Origin: Cyanoderma ruficeps | Lineage: Eukaryota > Chordata > Aves > Passeriformes > Timaliidae | Direction of reading: 5' to 3' | DNA: 64,000 bases | Assembly: GCA_008694505.1 (NCBI GenBank) | Contig: VZDJ01004378.1 | Location: 1 to 64,000, forward strand | Shown here: in pieces, positions 25,641 through 38,209 of the stretch | Position numbering within the stretch: position 1 is the first letter of the stretch | Layout: each line of letters starts with the position of its first letter | Position numbers and translations under genes: made by a program | The notes under the pieces: model-generated | Databases searched by the model: none | The model's input: only the letters and a program-made list of their open reading frames with translations | What the model was told of the DNA's origin: nothing

Positions 25641-25665
25641 TGAAAATACCCCCAGGGTATTTTCA
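25641..25665. repeat. Perfect 11-bp hairpin, 3-nt loop
   Basis: Arms TGAAAATACCC (25641-25651) and GGGTATTTTCA (25655-25665) are perfect reverse complements around CCA. Too short for a microRNA precursor. Function unknown. Confidence 0.6.
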
Positions 25666-27039
25666 GGGGTTTCCTATCAGCTATCCTCACCGTGTGTCAT
25701 GTCTGAGAAAACCTGGAAGAGGAGGAGCATGGTAATGTCTCATTCTTAAATAAGACAAGACTCTATCAAACACCTTCACAGACACACTGAAGTTTTCTAG
25801 CGTGATACAAACTCTTAGGATTTCCACTCAGTCAATCTGCATAACTTGTGGGCTTTGCAAAGACTTCCAGCCTTCTCATTTTCAGTGTTATAGGCAGAAA
25901 TACTGAAGTGGTTGTGTCAAGTGAAGACATTTTCTTTTTTAGTTACAATAGCCAAAAGCTTGAAAATATCTCTTACTGCTGCATATAACACAGCTCTCTT
26001 ATTGTTTTTGTCCTCTTCTAAATATGCAGAGATAATAATGAGGTAAATTTTCCTATTTATTCAATATGTCTAAATTTATATTTAATAGAGTTATAAATAT
26101 GAGTGAGATTGGGCACATGTGTCAGTGTTCTATCAAGAGTGAAAGGGATTTGGGATTTTATTAATGTTCAGCATTATTTTCTTGGGTGTGCGTTGCTAAG
26201 AACAGAAGTTAAGAATTACATTAAAACCACAGTATATCACACCATTGAAAAAAAATAGTGCTGTGATTAAGATGAACCAGGAATTAAATCTGTTTATTAG
26301 GATGATTAATTAATTAAGACATTTAGCCGAGAAAAGTGACCAATAAAAATATTTTTCTTTGTCATTCTTGGATTTCCCTCCGAGTGGACAAAGAGAAGTC
26401 AGTAAAAAATATCCACAGAGATAAATTGAAGCATGTATTTTCACTACTTTAGTTTTCAGAAATTCACCCATGACATTGTGGAATAAGAATCAAAATAAGA
26501 ATCAAAATATTAGCCTGGTTTCAGCAACCTGCATTACTGGCAGGTGTTTTATATAGATAATGCTGATATCATTCTTGCAATTAACTATTCCACTTCATTA
26601 AGCAGAAACAGACAATTCTAAACCAACAACTTTTGGCCTTTTTTCTATCACCTAGTGGTGTGAGCTGACAAACAATTTGTAACTGATGATGAAAGAGAGT
26701 ATTTTGCATTTTCTTATAATAAACTCTTGTTTTCCATAGTAGTAGCACTTTTTAAGCTTTAATTTGCAGGAAAATATGCTATTTTCAAATTTATCTTTTC
26801 TAAACTAATATCTACTTCAGACCCATGCTGGATTAAACCAGAAAAAATAGACCCAAATCCCACATTCTACTGTCATTTTTTTTCCAGTCACATTCTTCGT
26901 CTCCATAGGCACTAAGGACTTAAATAACTATAAAGAAATATCAGCAATGGAAAGAAATGAATGAGAGTCAAGTAGAAATGGTTTTGAAAGGACTCTAATA
27001 CAAAGTAGTACAGTGCCTTTGGTAAAAGTTTTATGGTTT

Positions 27040-27129
27040 AGGTTTTTGGGGCGTTGTATGGGGTTTGGGGGTTAGTTTGTCATTTGTTTGATTTGGTGTG
27101 GTTTGGTTCAGGTCTTTTTTTTTTTTTTN
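27040..27129. repeat. G/T-rich run, T tract and assembly N
   Basis: GGGGCGTTGTATGGGG then TTTGGGGG within a G/T-only-like strand, followed by about 15 T and an N at 27129. The G runs could form a two-tier quadruplex. Such sequence is a known cause of read drop-out. Confidence 0.5.
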
Positions 27130-30100
27130 ATGGGTTTTCTTGTTCTTGGTAGGAAACAGTCAAAACTGCTTCTATTTCTGCCTGGAACTGTGTAATTTTG
27201 ACACTACCACAGGCTGAATAAGCTGCAATTCTCAGCACTCAGTGTACCTACTTTCAAAAGGACTGGGTTTTTTGTATGTTGGGGTTGATAATTCTTCATT
27301 GTCTCTAAACACTGAACTTCAATCAAATTGATGTGCTTTGCTTCACCTCTGAACAGCTCTCAACATTTTCTACCAATATTATAAGTATTACTCTAATACC
27401 TTAGGGAAACCAGTTTCACAAAAGCCATACAAAAGCCAGGGTGGATTTTAAATCCCTTTTTGACCTTTCTCAAACTTTTCTTTCAAGACTTCTAACAGCC
27501 ATACTTTTTTTCCTATTTTTTCTTTTAGAATATGATAGAATTGTTTTTTTCCTACATTATGAAAGTTTGACGAGCTGGGTGCATTCAGTACGTGGTGTTT
27601 ACTGGTACCTATAGTCACAAATAAGAAACCTGTGAGTAAATCAGAGTCAGTCTTACATTATATAAAACTTTTTCATATTACCTGTTAGAAGCTGAATCTT
27701 CAGTCTAGTGCTACATAGATTTCTATCTCATAAAAGATAAATAAATAAATCCATTATTTAAACATTTAAATTGTCAGATAAATATTGAGTCTATTGTCTA
27801 TAACTTGGAAATACAGGTTAATATATTTTGTGTTTACTTGCTTTCATGGAATTGTTTTATTGAATCAAAATCTGAAGCTATTTGATATGTATCACAGTGT
27901 ATAATGGCTTTTATTGTTCTGTAGCTTATTGTCAATATGAAATTCAAATGTCAGGTCTATGAACTTGGAGAAGCAGTCAGCTGTAAAAGCCATTACTTCC
28001 CATTTTATCTGAACAGGGGAAAGATACAGTTTACTTTCTCATCTTTACTTACAAGGAAACTATGAATCTGTTCTGCCCACACACTGGTCCACATTACTAG
28101 AGCAAAAGATGTATTTGTGTCCTTATATTCAGTTTCAAAAAAGCCAGCACCTCATCATTCATAACTTGTATTCAGCCTCCTAACTGCTCATTTTAATAGT
28201 AAAAGTGCATTTGACATTTTTCAAATCAGGTGAATTCATTACATCTCTCTCATTCAGATTATAAAATATGAATTACTTTTTTTTTTTTTTTTTGGGTAAT
28301 GCTTATCTTGGGGCATCACAAGACATTACTCTTTCTTTCTTTTCCTCAGGACAAGCTGTTAAGAGGAATTGATCTTATTTCTTATTCCAAAAGGATTGTT
28401 TATTTAGTACAGGGGGAAAGGTGCTTCAGAAATGTCACTAAAGGCAACATATGAAAGCTGTGAAGTTGCGTAGGTGATGCCATGAGCATAAATTCAGCTT
28501 TGTTGTCAATGGTTATATAAAAAAAGAAGAAGCATCTTGGGCTCACTGTCAAAGCACATACAAATTAATAGAACAGGGAATTAATGAACTATCACTTTAT
28601 TTTAAGGAGAGTTTTTTTGATGTGGATGATACCAAGCTTCAGGAAACATGGGAGCAACCCTGATGTTTACATAAACTAAGTCCTCAAAGCAAAACTACAG
28701 TCTGAAAGCTGATCCTGAGGTCATTTACCTGACCTCTCCATCCTTCGTGAAGGATTTCTATAAATACGGTTACAGAAGAAGAAAACACAGATTCTGAACT
28801 AATCATTGCCACCTACAAAGATGAAGTACAACTATCTAAAACTTTAAAAAAGTCAAAATATTAATACTGACTTTTCAAATATGTGTGTTCAAAGTGACTG
28901 GGAAAGAACTGGGCACACTTTTCTGCCTCTTAGCACTTCTTCCAAGTGAATCCATGGGATTTTCACAAGCAGTAAAGACTTTGGGAGAACCTCCTCAAAA
29001 TTCACAAATAAGATAGCAAAGCAACTCAGTTTCAATATTAAATGTAATATTGGTATAGGCTGGCCATGGCAGTAAGTCCCAAAGAATTAGGTCTATTGCC
29101 CTAACTACATAGTAGTGTCCCATATTGTCCTTGGTACAGGACATAAATCAATAACCTCTGACAAATAACTCTGCAGCTACCGTATGTCATCCATGAAAAT
29201 AAGAGATTTCTCTGTGAAAGTTTAGCCCATCATATTTAAGAGAAATTAGGACAAGATGACATGTATAATGAATTATTACTTATATTTTCTAGCAGATAAA
29301 AGGTCACAGAAATCTGTTTTGTCTGAGGCAAAATGGTGATTCATTTTTTCAAGTGAGTGGCAGCCCATTTATACATTGCTACAAAAATACTGAAATAATC
29401 AAACAACTTACCTTTTCCCTTTACATGCCATAAATGCACATCAATTTTCACCTAACGTGTGAACAAGAAATTATTATGTTTACAACAAAATGACAGTTTG
29501 TGGGACAGGCAGAAATGTATAGGAAAATATCATTGGGTTTTGAGGAATTGAACAGCAATTTTGCTTTTCCATCATGGATGGCAGAAGGGGAAAACACCTT
29601 TTTTATCTAATTTTCAGGAAATTTGAAAATGACATTTGAAAATTATCTGATTTTTTTATCTTATGGAAAATTCAAAAAAATTCATGCAGCCTGAAAGATC
29701 CATGTAACATAATACAATTAGAATGGAAATATGTCACACTAAATTACTTTAAATCACCAAAGAGCAATAGTTCTGAAATAAAAATCCTAGAATACTGCTT
29801 TTTTGTTCCAAATAAAACTTGACTTTTCATTTACATTAAAAAAAACCACAAAACGTTATAATCTTCTACAATTCTTAAATATTTTTCACCTGGTTGAATC
29901 TATACAATAAATTTTGGTCACTTGTTTTCCTCCTAAGTTTACTACTGGTGAAAGACATTCCATTCCTCTATACTTTTCATGTTGAGTATATTATAATAAA
30001 GAGTGAAGATTATTTTATGAACCAGGATGAACAGTATTCATCTTTCAGGCTTTCAGCTTGAACAATGGAAAATCAGGGCTTGTCCATTTTGACAGCTGCA

Positions 30101-30449
30101 AAGAAAGCAGTGGAGATTATGCACATTAGCTAAATAACCAAGATTACGATGGTAAGATCAGTAGTGATTTTTTAATTTTTTTTTTCCCAACCTGGATTAA
30201 GTGGAAATAATAAAGAAAAATCTGTCTTATTGTTCATTTGCTCAAAGCCTGAAAGCCAGACTGAAGCTGTATAATGACTGGTATTGTACTCAAAACTTAT
30301 GTGTAATGTTTTGGTTATATTTGAAAACTGTCTGCAGAACCTTTGTCAAGATAATGGAGTTGGCAAATATCATGCAATTTTTATTCTTTACCAGCTGATA
30401 AAATAGAGTTTAAGATAATGAAACTTGAATTCAGAAATAAACTAAGAAC

Positions 30450-30521
30450 ATAGAATCATAGAATCATAGAATCATAGAATCATAGAATCATAGAATCATA
30501 GAATCATAGAATCATAGAATC
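30450..30521. repeat. (ATAGAATC)9, CR1 tail microsatellite
   Basis: Nine perfect 8-bp units at the 3' terminus of the CR1. CR1 copies normally end in two to four such units, so this tract looks expanded by slippage. Confidence 0.95.
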
Positions 30522-30765
30522 ACAGAATGGTTTGTGTTGGAAGGGACCTTAAAATTCTTCTAGTTCCAATCCCCCTGCCATAAGCAGGAACACCTTTAAC
30601 TAGACAAGGTTCCTCAGAATTCCATCTAACCAGGCTTTGAACGGTTCCATGGGTGGGGTATCAAGATCTCTGGGCAATCTGTTTCACTGTCTCACCACCT
30701 TCACAGTCAAGAATATCTGCCTAATATCCAATCTAAACCTACTCTCAGTTTATAACCAAAAATTC
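30450..30765 (-). mobile_element. CR1 LINE 3' end, 5'-truncated
   Basis: Minus-strand CR1. On the plus strand it opens with the CR1 tail repeat ATAGAATC, here nine uninterrupted copies (30450-30521), followed by CACAGAATGGTTTG, TTGGAAGGGACCTTAAA and a CCCCCTGCCAT segment, the reverse complement of the CR1 3' untranslated region. The match continues through CTTCACAGTCAAGAATATC and CCTAATATCCAATC to about 30765, then stops. CR1 is the main LINE of birds and reptiles. Copies are usually short because reverse transcription stops early, as here (about 316 bp), so no intact reverse transcriptase is present. Confidence 0.95.
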
Positions 30766-33700
30766 ATAAACTGATATTTGTATATATATTAAAATACATC
30801 TTAGTCATATATCTCTTTTGCACTAATTGCATGTCTATAGTAATGCAACTGTATGTGTCTTTTAAATATCACTTAGTATTCATTGTGGTGAAATACCTGA
30901 GTATTTTTGTTTCAATAGTTACTTTCAGAATTCATCTTAGGTGAAAAATATAAAGTTCCTAGTTTCTTCTTTGAAGAAATAATTGAAATTAGAGCAATGT
31001 TTCCCTGAATGTTATTATGTATTGCATTTATTAAATTAAAAAATAAATCCAGCAGAAACTAATTACACTGTGCATCACAGAGATCCAAAATATTATGCTT
31101 TTAGTGAAAGGACAGAGAGGTGGAAGTACTATCAGTAATTATTCAGTTCTAAAATTATATAGACGTCATCCATTTTCTCTCACTCAAAAAATCCCAACAA
31201 AGATTAAAGAAATACACTAGAGCTTCCAGTGACACTCTGATTTTACCCAAGGGCATCCCAGTGTTTGACTCTCAGGCAGAACAGCAAAAAGGCCAACAGG
31301 AAAACCACCTGGAAGTGAGCACTATGTTCAAGGCACCTACAGAGGGACTCTGTACTGCAGTTCCACACCTAGAACAGAAGTCTCCCTAAACTACCAATTT
31401 GGAAATGATGATTCAGGTATAAGACCCATTCTTTAATTTTCTAATGTACTTAAGTTTACCCTGTGGTCCAGAAAATTCCACACCTTCCATGCAGAAGTGA
31501 GTGCAGTCATGATTCTTCCTTGTTTGTTGCCCTTGTCTGAGCCAATTATTTTGCAAAACAGATAAAACTTTCAGAGCAGATACATAAAATTACTCCTTTG
31601 CCTAAATGAAAGGTTTTGATGACAGATCACTTGCACATTTGTGGGAATCTCCAATCACCAGTGTTTACAGTGTTGAAAAGCGTTCTTTTCTTAATCTGTC
31701 CTATCAAAAGTGTTAATTTTGTGACTAAGTCATGTAAACATGGAGGTTATTGAGCGACTCATAACTCAGCATGCCTCTGCAATATATTTTTACAGAAGTT
31801 TCTTAAAAACTGTAGAAAATATTAAAATATTTCATCCCCTTAAAAAACTATACAGAATATGTAAAAAGTAAATGATTGTGCCATAATGTATTAAATACAG
31901 AATTCTTTTTATAGTTGTGTTAAGCTTTTATATCATACAACATTAATTACTTGGCGTATTTTTCATACTCCTATGGGAAGACATTGCTTTCAAACTTCAA
32001 AGATAGCTACTGCTTTTGAACCTGCTATATTTTCTTTCAAAACTTTAAATTGTATAAACTATGTCAGTAACCCAAAGGCTGTTGATGTCCTAGATCCATT
32101 TGCACCTTCCTCACCCAGAACAAAATTCCCTCTCTAGCATTAGGAAAAATTACTCCCATAAATAGCAAATTAGGATCTTGGAACCAGCTTTATCAGAATA
32201 GCAATTGAGATTCCTGTCAATTATCCTTTCACATAGGTTCTAATGCTACTCTGACAGCTCTGAAGTAATTTTCACTGTAGAAACATACTTAAAATCCCAA
32301 CTAATTTTTTTTAAAGAAATTACTCTTGGTCAATTTTTCTTCTAGAGCAACCTTTTCTTCATATATCTGTAGTCATTTTACTACAGAAGTAATCTTAGGA
32401 GCATAAGATAGGTTGTTCTTAATAGTTTCTCTCTTCTCTGTTTCCTGGATAACAATCCATTAATTTTTACATATACTGTAAACTGTTATTCGAGGTTTGG
32501 AATGCATATAGCTTATGAAGCTGTCATCGAACTGTAACTTTATTTTGTTGCATTTAGATAATTTTTGAAATCAGAACCCAAACAGCATTAAAATGTATAT
32601 TTGAACAAAGAATTCCCTTTCATAACATCAAACATTCTTGGGCTCAGTTTACACTACTTGAAGATATTCCAATTTGATGAAATAAGGATTTTTGTTTTTT
32701 TTAAAGCTAAAAGGAAGAAAAAAACCAGAGGTATTTCAAAATCTTAAATAATCAGCAAGAAAGAAAAAGCCCTGCTAATATGATGCTGTGCAATGGATTA
32801 AAGTACAAAACATAGTGGTAAGGACAGGCATGCAGTTTCATTGTGAATAAAGACAAACAATATCTGTTACTCAGATATCAATAGTTTCGGAGGCTTTGGA
32901 AAAAAATCCTTTTTTGAAAATTTGGATTTGCTGTAAAGAAAATCCGGAAAGTGAAACAGAGTGGTTTTTCTAAACCGATGACCTTGCTTGCATTAATTTG
33001 GGCATCTGAATACACAGAGGCTCATCTCAGCATTTTAACCATAGGATAAGCATTTTGCTTCATATTTTGTATTCTTGCAATGGAAATAACACATCACATG
33101 GATTGTGTTGTCCCACATTCACAATTCTGTGTTCATATTTGAAATATATAAATAGTTCACTAAAAGCCCAGTGGATGATCCATGCTCCTAAAGCAAACTT
33201 CTGAGCAATGTAGTTATTGTGTTTCAGTTGAAAAATACAAAAGAATTTCTCGAGTCATGTCTATAAGAAGTTTCATTTAAGTAACAGAAAAACACCATGA
33301 AGTATACGTCTTGCTCCACAAAAAAAATTGCCTTTAGTGGCATCACGAAGAAGAACTACTTACATAAAATGAATTAACCTTATATTTCATTAACAGATAC
33401 TAAATAGCAGAGCATAATAAAAAAATAGATCTAAAAACTACAGGCCCAGACCACAGAAGCACTTCACCATGAATATAGGTCTTATTAATCTAAGTGTTTA
33501 ACTATCTGCTTAATTTGGTCTAATATTGGATTGGTCTAAAGACTGCAGTACACAAGTCAAATATGTAATTGTGTCTTCTACAATAGTATATTAAATATCT
33601 GTTTATTTACCTTATGAAGAGATAATTGTTTTGATTTACATTTTAATAACTTTTGCACTATGCTCTCACCTGAAAAGCTCTATTATATGCATCGCTTCAG

Positions 33701-35202
33701 TAGACGGTTTCTTCTTCAGTATATATGAAGACAATCTTCCTGATCCCTTAGACAAATAAACTTGGCCCCTGATTCAAAGTGCTTTGAATCAAGAATTTCA
33801 TTGAATTCATTATTGAATGATGGCAGGGAAATGCCATCTGCAGTTTGCTCCACTGAATTTCTTACATGAAGGATCAAACCCATCACACCTTCCCACTGAA
33901 TAACAATTTACTGAATTGTTTTGAAGAGAATTTCATTTCATATCCCATCAATGAGGCCTTTCCTTTGGACAAAATACACAAAAATCTTCAGGGTATTATG
34001 AGACAGCTGCATTCAACAGACAAGAGTACTTATGAGTCTTATCAGTTTATGTTTTAACACTAATGAATTTGAGCTACCTCCCTGTTGATGTTACTAAGGG
34101 AGACTGTGAGAGAGCTGAAAGGAATCTTATTTTGAAAAGTAATTTAATAAGGAAATAATAAAATGATAAAACTTGAGAAACTGGGGGAGGGAGTATTGGT
34201 GTTTTGGTGACAAAGGGAATTTGTTCCAGACATAAAACACCATCCAGAAAAGTTCAAATGAAACCAGATGGTGTGGTAAGGAAAGGGAGGAAGAAAAAGG
34301 AGGGCAGAACAGGCAAGTAGGGTCATTATTGGTCTTTCTAGGAGCATAAAATAAGGACTAAATGACAAAATGAAAAGAAAAGTTGACTGTTCTAGGTATA
34401 ATCTCAAGCCTACTTGCTATTTCTTTGCAATGTATTGCACGTTTTCAGCCCACTTCTTTTACCTAAGATGAAACAACATGACTCAAATGTTACAACAAAC
34501 AAAACTCCCTGAATACTGAAGTACTGTTGCTGTTTGTAACCTTGACACTCATTTTCTCTCACACAGAGATATCAGGAACATTTGACTTTACAATAAATTT
34601 TACTGAGATTGGAAAATGAGAGCAAACACTTTGTCAGAACATACCTCTCTCTGGATGTTATAAGCATAATTTAAATATAGTTATGTTAATGTAATAAATA
34701 GTTTCAATTTTGTAAAAATATTCATTTTCAAACCACATTATAGAAAACTTCTGTTGCTTGTTATAAACTAATTCATATCGAGTACTTCTTGTATTAAGTG
34801 TAGAACAAATGCTTGTTCTTCACTCTTTTCAAGAATTGAAATGACAGCCACCACCCATTGCTCAGTAACAAGCCACTCTGACTAAACACACATAAAACAC
34901 AGTCATAAAATGAGATTAATTATATTATTTAAGTGTAAAACAGACTAATCAAAGCTAGAAGCAGTTTATTTGGAACTGCATAAATTGTGCCTCTGTTTAC
35001 CTTTGCAACATTGTTTTGCTAATATTCACTGTTTCTTATACAGAAATGAAAAGAAAACAGTAAAGTTACAAAAATACAGTTTGTCCATATGGTACACGGT
35101 TAATCCATAGACCCCATTGTTCACCATGTCATAGGCATATAAATTATAAAAAAACCAAATTCATGATGAAAACCAGCACACCTTTTCAACTCACAATTAT
35201 GC
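30766..35202. other. Unique non-coding stretch
   Basis: AT-rich single-copy DNA without recognisable genes. A near-perfect 22-bp palindrome lies at 33770-33791. The 63-codon plus frame at 33866 is not recognised. Confidence 0.5.
33770..33791. repeat. 10-bp inverted repeat, 2-nt centre
   Basis: Arms TGATTCAAAG and CTTTGAATCA are exact reverse complements around TG. A second looser dyad (TTCATT...GAATGA) follows within 30 bp. Confidence 0.6.
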
Positions 35203-35427
35203 ATGATGAAACCCTGGGGTTGGCTGAACACCTTTCTGCCATGGGAGGCAATGAATTAATTCCTTATTTTCCTTTGCTTCTTTGCACAGCCTTTGCTTTA
35301 CCTATTAAACTCTCTTTATCCAAAACTTCAAGTTTTCTGCCTTTTATTCTTCCGGTTCTTTCCCTGATCCCGCTGGTGAGAGAGAGGTTGAAGGGACTTA
35401 GTTCCTGGCTGGGCTTAAACCACGACA
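35203..35427 (+). mobile_element. 3' part of a bird ERV LTR (R/U5)
   Basis: Plus-sense LTR fragment. GGCTGAACACCTTTCTGCC, ATGAATTAATTCCTTATTTT and TTTGCTTTGC-like blocks lead to the poly(A) signal ATTAAA (35304-35309), then CTCTTTATCC, TTCCGGTTC and the terminus GGGCTTAAACCACGACA ending at 35427. These are in the order found in the 3' half of a common avian LTR family. The U3 half is missing and no duplication can be checked. It is the inverted counterpart of the LTR at 37628-38209. The 110-codon frame running through it is spurious. Confidence 0.8.
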
Positions 35428-37627
35428 TTTGGTTCAGTTCATATTTGTTGACAAAGATTTCATGCATTTTGCAGCATCACTGGAATTTTTCCTAAGAATA
35501 GCAGGATTCTTTTTTTTTAACCAACATGTTTTTACTATGAGACATAGCTCTATTTGTTAAAATTTGTCAAGATTTTGTTAAGATTTACTATGATAGTAAT
35601 TTATGACAGAACATAAATGGAAACATGACATAATGATAGATGTGGAAGCTATGGCGAATAAAGGCAACCATTCAGCTCCTTTGTCAGACAATTTATAGGT
35701 GGTTTCTTTTGTTTGCAAAGTAACAGAATAATAAATGGTGAACGGCAAAAGTTGTTCCATCTTCCTTGAACCCTGCTCAGTAAAAAAGTATTGTGCATTC
35801 CATAGTGGTTTCTCACTCTGTTTCGAAATAACACTGTACAGGCAACAAGAGATTGATCTACCATGGCTGTGCCTTTAACGTAGACAAGATGGTACGTGGC
35901 TCTTACTCGACAGAGAAATTGCCAATTCTATTACTTTATTCACAATTCTGCAAACATGGTGGGAAATTATGTTTATTGACACCTCATCAATTATGACTGG
36001 TAGTCAGTCTATTGTGGATTTTTAAAATGCTTCTATTATCATCTGTGTTATTGCTTTACTGGGGCAGGAACACCTAAATATCATCTGACTCATTCTGGCA
36101 ACTCACTGAATGTCTATTTGCTCACCAGGGAGTAAATCTTGACGTTTTGAACCTCTTTTAAACACACAACCACACACACAGGTATTTGAGTGCTGTATAG
36201 TCATCTCTCTAATTAGTGTTACATTTCTAATAGGCTTGTCTGGCCGCACCTATTGTTTTGATTTTTTTTCTTAAAATCATAACCAAGCTTTGTAACATTT
36301 ATCTTTAAAGGGACAAAGGGTTGTGAGTTCAGGTTTTAATTTTTTTACTCCATCCTCAGAAAGCTTTCTAAATAGTTTTTCTAGCTCAAAAATCTACTTA
36401 AGCATTTCATTATTAAAAAAACATTGGCAAAAGAACTGAAAGTAGTAAGGAGTATAGTCAATAAAATCTCTATAAAACTGAGATAAAGGGATATTTTCAC
36501 TGAAGATCTATAAAATGTTTCTGCAGAGAATATAAAAGCTAGCTTTCATATGTCTCAGTCAAAATTTACCCATTAATAAGGATTGATTGCAAAGAGCGAA
36601 ATGGAAGCTGTAAGTTGCTGAGGAAAAACGAGACAGAAAAAAATTCTCTTAAATTAGACTTTGAATAATAATAGCCAAGGAAGAACTAGAATGGTTCTCT
36701 AGCTTGTGGACTTGGGTAAGAGTACATTGAACTACCAACACAAATTTAATTTAGAGTAAATCTTGCAAGAATAAACATGTAATTTAAAATGTTACATGGT
36801 TCAGAAAATGTTTTGAATTTTCATTTAGTCATAGATAGATATCAATTTTAACATCATATACACATGAAATTCCCTATATAATTGACAGGAATTTTATATT
36901 ACAATCTTACTATATCACTAAAATCAAATTAATTAATTAACTTCACCATGAAGATGAGATATAAAATTAGTAAATGAGTGCAGTGTTGTCTGTTCACTAA
37001 CTGCCCCCACAACTGGCAGGGATATTTAAAGATGAATTATGTTCAGACGACTGAACATAATCAAATTCAGCTTTGTTAAAACAGGACAAAACAAGTCAAA
37101 AAAATCTAAGCACTAATTAATTAGGAAGAATTTTATTAGATTACATGGTATACATTATAAGCACATTTATATTTGGGGTTTTTTTTGTTCTAGGAACTAC
37201 CAGGTCCCAGAGAGTTGTCAATACTCAACATTTTCAAAACAGATATCATTAATGATTCTAAGCGTAAAGTTGCTGCCTCATTTTCTCCTCATGTTTTCAC
37301 AGCCAGTAATAACCATACTTTTTTTAGAAGCAGTTTTTATGTGACTACTGTATATTAAACAACAAAAAAACAAACACACACTCACATACACACAAGAATT
37401 GTGGATACACACAAGAATATACTGTATCAATTACTTTCCATACTGTATCTTAAAAACTGACACAGAGCAGAGCATAAGATAAAGCAGGTTTCTTGCCCTT
37501 TTCAAGAAAACAGTAATTTCGCAACTCCATTTTGTCTGTCACGTTTTAGACTGTAGTTAGTTCTTGGGAAGGAATCAACTTTAGCAATCTTTTCCTCCTC
37601 CAAAACTCAAAAGTGTTTATGTTTTTT
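35428..37627. other. Unique non-coding stretch between inverted LTRs
   Basis: AT-rich. Contains imperfect CA/ACAC runs at 36167-36182 and 37366-37400. No gene signal. Confidence 0.5.
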
Positions 37628-38209
37628 TGTCATGGTTTTATCATATCCAGCAACCAAGTCCCACACAGCTGCTCACTCATTCCTCCACAAGTGGGATCAG
37701 GGAGAGAATTGGGAGGGTAGAAGCTAGAAAAATTGAGGGCAGGGATAAAAACAGTTTAGAAGAAAAAGCAAAAGCCAGACACAAGCAAAGCAAAACAAAG
37801 AATTCATTCACCACTTCCCATGGGTAAGCAGATGTTCAGCAATCTCCAGGAGAGCAGGGCTCCATCACACATGACAGTAATTTGGGAAGACAAACACCAT
37901 CACTCCAAATGTCCCTTCCTCTTTCCTCCAGTTTTCTATACTGAGTATGGTGTCAGATGGTCTGCAATATCCCTCTGGTTGGTTTGGGTTAACTGTCCCT
38001 CTTTATCTCCTCCCAGCCTCCCACATGCCCCCAACATCTTCACAAGCATGGCAGTGCAAAAAAGGCCTTGGCTCTGTGCAAGCCCTGTTCAGCAATTATA
38101 AAAATGTCTCCATGTTATCAACCCTGCGTTCAGTGCAGATTCAAAACACACACCCACACCAGCCATTGGGAGGAAAAGTAATTCTACCAATTCTGCCAAA
38201 ACCAACACA
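37628..38209 (-). mobile_element. Bird ERV LTR, near full length
   Basis: Starts TGTCATGGTTTTATCATATC and ends AAAACCAACACA, the two ends of a common avian LTR. In between, in the right order on the reverse strand, are GGGAGAGAATTGG, AAGCAAAGCAAAACAAAGAA, CACCACTTCCCATGGG, CTCCATCACACATGACAG, a decayed TATA region (TATACTGAGTATGG on the plus strand) and a TGTTATCAAC block. Sense is minus. The poly(A) ATTAAA has decayed (TCTAAA). The flanking 5-6 bases do not match, so the duplication has decayed or an end is lost. Several overlapping frames here are not genes. Confidence 0.85.

Larger units (their letters stand above)
21447..30449. other. Unique non-coding stretch
   Basis: A GC-richer patch at about 21535-21800 and another at 23620-23770 (listed) stand out. 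Also present are a perfect 11-bp hairpin at 25641-25665, a G/T-rich run with an N at 27040-27129, and a 17-base T tract at 28277-28293. Open frames are short and often open on both strands (for example 22830-23168), arguing against coding function. Confidence 0.5.

Noticed and set aside
30450..30521. Regular short repeats that could suggest a CRISPR-like array
   Set aside because: These are 8-bp head-to-tail units without spacers, the known CR1 tail, in a vertebrate genome.
35163..35495. 110-codon plus-strand frame
   Set aside because: It crosses the boundary of an LTR fragment and both flanks, which a real gene would not do without other signals.
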